Of a stretch of 64,000 nucleotides of DNA, positions 60,742 to 64,000 are shown one piece after another. The notes under the pieces are model-generated. The model searched no databases, was not told where the DNA came from, and saw only the letters and a program-made list of their open reading frames with translations. The DNA is taken from contig OZ220687.1 of NCBI GenBank assembly GCA_965116465.1, positions 2,666,001-2,730,000 of the forward strand, in the 5' to 3' direction. The translations under genes were made by a program, and so were the position numbers. Every line of letters begins with the position of its first letter. Positions within the stretch are counted from its first letter, which is position 1. This stretch comes from VXNF01 sp965116465. Lineage in GTDB: Bacteria > Actinomycetota > Acidimicrobiia > Acidimicrobiales > CATQHL01.

Positions 60742-61551
60742 GTGCGGTTCACAGGGAAGGCTGCAGCCGTCACCGGGGCGGCCCGCGGGCTCGGCGAGAC
60801 GATCGCACGGCGATTGGCGTCCGAGGGGGCGAGCGTCGTTGTCGCGGACATCGACGGCGCCGGTGCCACTGCCGTGGCCACCTCCATCGAGGCGGGCGGG
60901 GGCAGCGCCCTGGCGTTCGAGATGGACGTCACCGATGCCGCAGATGCCCGTGACATGGTTGCTGCGGCGGCCGAGGCATTCGGATCGCTCGACATCCTCG
61001 TCAACAACGCGGCGGTGTTCGGGGCGACGAGCCACGTGCTCGACATCTCGCCCGACGAGTGGGACCGCACGATGAGCGTGAACCTGAAGGGTCCGTTGCT
61101 GTGCTCGCAGGCGGCGATCCGCCGGATGCGACAGCAACCGACCGGCGGGAGCATCGTGTTCGTGTCGTCACTCTCCGGTGTCCTGGCCAACGAGAACCAG
61201 GCCGACTACAACGCCTCCAAGCACGGCGTCATCGGCCTGGCCCGTTGCATCGCCCAGGACTGCCGGGATTGGGGGATCCGCTCGAACGTGGTTGCCCCCA
61301 CCGGCATGGTCGGAACCGCGATGATGGCCGCCAACGACCCGGTCAACGTGGCGCCGTACGCGGCCCAGACCGCCTTCGCCCGCCTGGCTACCACCGACGA
61401 GGTGGCGAGCGCGGTCCTGTTCCTGGCCGGCGACGAGGCGTCGTTCATCACCGGGACCGTGCTGATGGTCGACGGCGGGGTCCACGCCATGCAGCCCTCG
61501 GCCCGCCAACTGAGCGAGGGCGCCGAGCGCTTCATCTCCCGCCGGAGCTGA
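60742..61551 (+). CDS. SDR family oxidoreductase
   Basis: 269 residues. TGAARGLGETIA cofactor loop, DIDGAGA after strand 2 (suggesting NAD), NNAA, catalytic Ser in FVSSLSG, and YNASK. The C-terminus has DGGVHAM and an extra helix. GTG 60742 is 3 bases after the E2-type gene, so the two are coupled. Substrate unknown; probably an alcohol or hydroxyacyl intermediate of the same pathway. Confidence 0.9.
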   Translation: MRFTGKAAAVTGAARGLGETIARRLASEGASVVVADIDGAGATAVATSIEAGGGSALAFEMDVTDAADARDMVAAAAEAFGSLDILVNNAAVFGATSHVLDISPDEWDRTMSVNLKGPLLCSQAAIRRMRQQPTGGSIVFVSSLSGVLANENQADYNASKHGVIGLARCIAQDCRDWGIRSNVVAPTGMVGTAMMAANDPVNVAPYAAQTAFARLATTDEVASAVLFLAGDEASFITGTVLMVDGGVHAMQPSARQLSEGAERFISRRS

Positions 61552-61570
61552 CGGAGGGGGGGCGCGCTGC

Positions 61571-61716
61571 ATGTTCGCGGGCGACTTCCCGTCGACGGTC
61601 CCGGGGGCGATCTCGTCGACTCCTTCGACGTCTACGGTTCGGTGGTGTCCGGCTTCAGCGACGACGAGCGGGCCGCCCTGTTCGCCGGGAACGCCGAGCG
61701 GTTCTACCGCATCTGA
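61571..61716 (+). pseudogene. Amidohydrolase (amidohydro_2) C-terminal remnant
   Basis: About 48 codons. MFAGDFPST resembles the metal-Asp segment of TIM-barrel hydrolases. After a one-base shift in the GGGGG run, SFDVYGSVVSGFSDDERAALFAGNAERFYRI follows (read as SDDERAALFAGN and AERFYRI), the standard C-terminus of that family, with stop TGA 61714-61716. The remaining about 250 residues are missing. It fills the 183-base gap between the SDR and the LLM gene. Confidence 0.7.
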
Positions 61717-61734
61717 TTCCGGGGGAGGCGGCAC

Positions 61735-62814
61735 GTGACAGACGATCTCTCATCCGGCGCCCCGGCGGATGGGCGGCCTCCGTTGCGGCTCGGCATCTGC
61801 CTGTGGAACCAGGCTCTGGAGTGGTCCGACGTGCTGGACACGGCCCGCGCGGTCGAATCCCTCGGCTACGACCATCTCTGGATCTGGGATCACCTGCTGT
61901 CGATCTACGGCGAGGCGGACCAGCCGGTCTTCGAGGCCTGGTGCGCGCTGGCGGCGCTCGGGGCCTCCACCGAGCGGATGCAGCTGGGTCCGCTGGTGAC
62001 GGCCAACACGTTCCGCTCGCCGGCGTTGCTGGCCAAGATCGTCACCACCGTCGATCACATCAGCGGCGGCCGGGCCATCCTGGGCATCGGCGGCGGCTGG
62101 TTCGAGCAGGAGCACCGGGCGCATGCGATCGAGTTCGGCAGCGGGTTCGGTGAGCGCCTCGACCGGCTCGACGAGGCCGTCGGGCTGATCCGGTCGCTGC
62201 TCGCCGGCGAGGAGGTCACCTCCGACGGGCCGTACTACCCCGTGCAGGGACTCCGCCATGTGCCGCGCCCCGTGCGGGGGAGCGTGCCCGTGCTCGTAGG
62301 GGGCCGCGGGAAGCGGAAGACGCTGCGCACAGCGGCGCGCTACGCCGACATCTGGAACGCCTACGGGACTCCTGCCGAGTTGATGGAGCACGACGAGGTG
62401 CTGCGCCGGCACTGCGTCGACGTCGGGCGCGACCACACCGAGATCGAGCGTTCGGTGCAGGCCAAGGTCGTCGTACGGGACAGTCTCGAGGCCGCGGAGG
62501 CTGCGTTCGACCGGATGCTGGTGACCAACAAGAGTGTCTGGGGCGGGTTCGGACGCACTGGCGAGCCCGATAGGACGAACCGCCGCGTCTTCCCCGATCC
62601 GGACTCGTCGATCTGGCTGGGCACCTCCGATGATCTCGCCGCGCTGATCACGGAGTATCGGGCGGCCGGCTTCGGCACGGTCATCGCCGAGATCGCCGCC
62701 CCGTACGACCGCGAGACCATCGAGCGGCTGGTGGGGGAGGTGGCGCCGCTGGTCGACGGTGAGCGTTGGAGTTCCGCGGGGCCGACGGGCGTCGGCGACC
62801 GATCGCGCCACTGA
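61735..62814 (+). CDS. LLM class (luciferase-like) oxidoreductase, probably F420-dependent
   Basis: 359 residues of the bacterial luciferase fold: LRLGICLWNQALEWSDVLDTAR (read as LGICLWNQ), YDHLWIWDHLLS, GRAILGIGGGWFEQEH and VPVLVGGRGKRKTLRTAARYAD. Actinobacterial members usually use F420 rather than FMN; the sequence alone does not decide. GTG 61735 with GGGGGAGG upstream. It is followed 12 bases later by an SDR. Substrate unknown. Confidence 0.9.
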   Translation: MTDDLSSGAPADGRPPLRLGICLWNQALEWSDVLDTARAVESLGYDHLWIWDHLLSIYGEADQPVFEAWCALAALGASTERMQLGPLVTANTFRSPALLAKIVTTVDHISGGRAILGIGGGWFEQEHRAHAIEFGSGFGERLDRLDEAVGLIRSLLAGEEVTSDGPYYPVQGLRHVPRPVRGSVPVLVGGRGKRKTLRTAARYADIWNAYGTPAELMEHDEVLRRHCVDVGRDHTEIERSVQAKVVVRDSLEAAEAAFDRMLVTNKSVWGGFGRTGEPDRTNRRVFPDPDSSIWLGTSDDLAALITEYRAAGFGTVIAEIAAPYDRETIERLVGEVAPLVDGERWSSAGPTGVGDRSRH

Positions 62815-62826
62815 GAGGAGGCCACG

Positions 62827-63573
62827 TTGAGGAGACTGGAAGGAAAGAGGGCCATCGTGACCGGCGCGGGCCGGGGCTTCGGGGCCGAGATCGCCGAACT
62901 GTTCGCCCGGCAGGGTGCCCGGGTGGTCGCTTCCGACGTGGACGGCGCATCCGCCGACGCCACGGCGCGGCGCATCGTCGAGGCGGGCGGCGAGGCGCTG
63001 GGGCTGCAGGCCGACGTCACCTCCGCCGGCGACGCCGAGCGCCTCACGGCGGCCGCCGTCGAGCGGTTCGGCGGCCTCGACGTGCTGGTGAACAACGCCG
63101 GCATCGCCAGCGCCGGCACCGTGTGCGAGGTGACCGAGGAGGAGTGGGACCGTGTCATGGCGATCAACGTGAAGGGGATCTACCTGTGCTCGCGCTACGC
63201 CGTGGACCCGATGGCCCGCTCGGGAGGCGGCTCGATCGTCTGCATCGCCTCGGCCTCGGGCGTGATCGGCCAGCGGGGCCAGGTGGCCTACAACGTCTCC
63301 AAGCACGCGGTGATCGGTCTGGTCCGCTGCATGGCGCTGGACCACGCCTCCGAGGGCATCCGCGTCAATGCCGTGTGTCCCGGCACGATGCGCACGCCGA
63401 TGCTGGACGCGCTCAGTGCCGAGCAGCTGGCGGCACTGGAGGCGATGCACCCGCTGGGCCGGCTCGGTGACCCGGCGGAGATCGCCCAGGCGGTGCTGCA
63501 CCTCGCCGGCGATGAGTCCTCGTTCACCACCGGCAGCGTGTTCCTGGTGGACGGCGGTCTGACGGCCCAGTAG
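62827..63573 (+). CDS. SDR family oxidoreductase
   Basis: 248 residues. TGAGRGFGAEIA cofactor loop, NNAG, catalytic Ser in CIASASG and YNVSK, and the C-terminal VFLVDGGLTAQ usual in the FabG-like branch. TTG 62827 is supported by GAGAGGAGG upstream. It is the fifth gene of the co-directional set P450, E2-type, SDR, LLM, SDR. It differs enough from the SDR at 60742 that the two are not a recent duplication. Confidence 0.92.
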   Translation: MRRLEGKRAIVTGAGRGFGAEIAELFARQGARVVASDVDGASADATARRIVEAGGEALGLQADVTSAGDAERLTAAAVERFGGLDVLVNNAGIASAGTVCEVTEEEWDRVMAINVKGIYLCSRYAVDPMARSGGGSIVCIASASGVIGQRGQVAYNVSKHAVIGLVRCMALDHASEGIRVNAVCPGTMRTPMLDALSAEQLAALEAMHPLGRLGDPAEIAQAVLHLAGDESSFTTGSVFLVDGGLTAQ

Positions 63574-63693
63574 CGACCGCGCGGCCCGCTTGCGCAGGTC
63601 CGGGCGGCCATTATGCTCGCGATGGGAGGGGGCAGCGCCTCGGGCCGCCGGGCGCGACGTTGCCGCTGGCACGATCACGAGGAGTGTGTGCGC

Positions 63694-64000
63694 ATGAAGG
63701 TCAAGACGTTCGACCACATGGCGGTCACCGTCAGCGACACCGAGCGGGCGCTGGAGTTCTACGTGGGCAAGCTGGGGCTGCGCCTGGCAGAGAACCACCA
63801 ACTCGAGGGCGACAAGGTGGACGAGGCCAACGGGCTGAAGGGCGCCCGCGCGCAGTCGACCCGGCTGCTGGCGCCGGAGAGCCCCGATGTCCTGATCGAT
63901 CTGCTGGAGTACTACGAGCCCGAGGGGCGGACGCACATCACTCCCATGGGCTCGGTGGGATCCTGCCACTTCGCCCTCGTCGTGGACGACCTGCCGGGCG
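63694..64000 (+). CDS. VOC family protein, 3' end cut by window
   Basis: 102 codons visible. FDHMAVTVSDTERALEFYVGKLGL is the first beta-alpha unit (read as HMAVTV and ALEFYVGKLG), then DVLIDLLEYYEP and GSCHFALVVDDL. His in FDHMAV, Glu in LLEYYEP and His in CHFAL fit VOC metal ligands. ATG 63694 has GAGGAG upstream. Resembles the methylmalonyl-CoA epimerase or lactoylglutathione lyase branches, but the function is not assignable from the fragment. Confidence 0.85.
   Translation, partial: MKVKTFDHMAVTVSDTERALEFYVGKLGLRLAENHQLEGDKVDEANGLKGARAQSTRLLAPESPDVLIDLLEYYEPEGRTHITPMGSVGSCHFALVVDDLPG

Overview
The window is high-GC DNA, close to 70% GC by eye, with long GC-biased ORFs. It looks like a member of the Actinomycetota. 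A mycothiol-type Rv2466c-like oxidoreductase, a luciferase-like oxidoreductase of the kind that usually uses F420, mycobacterial-style zinc-free L28/L33 proteins and 3Fe-4S ferredoxins of P450 systems support this. The mix of sugar ABC transporters, P450s, SDRs and a highly reducing PKS with the domain order KS-AT-DH-MT-ER-KR-ACP is reminiscent of marine or sponge-associated Acidimicrobiia. That placement is inference, not shown by a marker gene.

Layout. 1-2 kb: end of a P450, a VOC protein and a DUF4389 membrane protein. 2-9.2 kb: a minus-strand sugar ABC operon (tandemly duplicated binding protein, ATPase, permease, L-rhamnose mutarotase) divergent from an enolase-superfamily sugar-acid enzyme, then a Gfo/Idh/MocA dehydrogenase. 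9.2-13.1 kb: a class III CoA-transferase, an APH-fold kinase and cysS. 13.3-20.2 kb: a plus-strand betaine/choline-type ABC operon. Its lipoprotein carries a third, nearly identical copy of the sugar-binding domain fused to an OpuAC domain. A GMC (choline dehydrogenase-like) oxidoreductase sits inside the operon, and the permease is a double-domain fusion. 20.2-22.1 kb: two hydrolases.

22.3-32 kb: a type I PKS, one full reducing C-methylating module followed by a second KS. The second KS is split off by a one-base frameshift and has no AT. A phytanoyl-CoA-type dioxygenase, a free-standing ACP and a 4'-phosphopantetheinyl transferase follow on the other strand. 34.2-36.4 kb: a ferredoxin, a small CxxC protein, an internally deleted catalase next to oxyR, and tRNA-Arg(CCT). 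36.4-42.9 kb is an accessory island: a shrunken IS3-type element with intact ends, a 1585-aa repeat-rich secreted protein with an exact 867-bp internal duplication, and an IS21-type remnant.

43-47 kb: housekeeping and redox genes (DUF1295 protein, rpmB-rpmG, HD protein). Among them is a DsbA-fold protein whose first active-site cysteine codon is an in-frame UGA (UxxC), a candidate selenoprotein. 47-52.3 kb: a molybdenum hydroxylase large subunit, a Zn alcohol dehydrogenase, a ferredoxin and a ferredoxin reductase. 52.4-54.5 kb: an AlbA/Schlafen-type regulator surrounded by five copies of an 18-bp palindromic operator. 54.5-58.6 kb: a second sugar ABC operon with an SDR. 58.7-64 kb: P450, stand-alone E2-type acyltransferase, SDR, amidohydrolase remnant, LLM oxidoreductase, SDR and a truncated VOC gene.

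The strongest items for a second look are the UGA-containing thiol oxidoreductase, the three near-identical binding-protein domains in two different genes, the AT-less terminal ketosynthase, the AlbA operator family, and a strong stem-loop directly after the binding-protein gene in all three ABC operons. Two single-base frameshifts lie in short G/C runs, so sequencing error should be excluded before biological meaning is given to those two.
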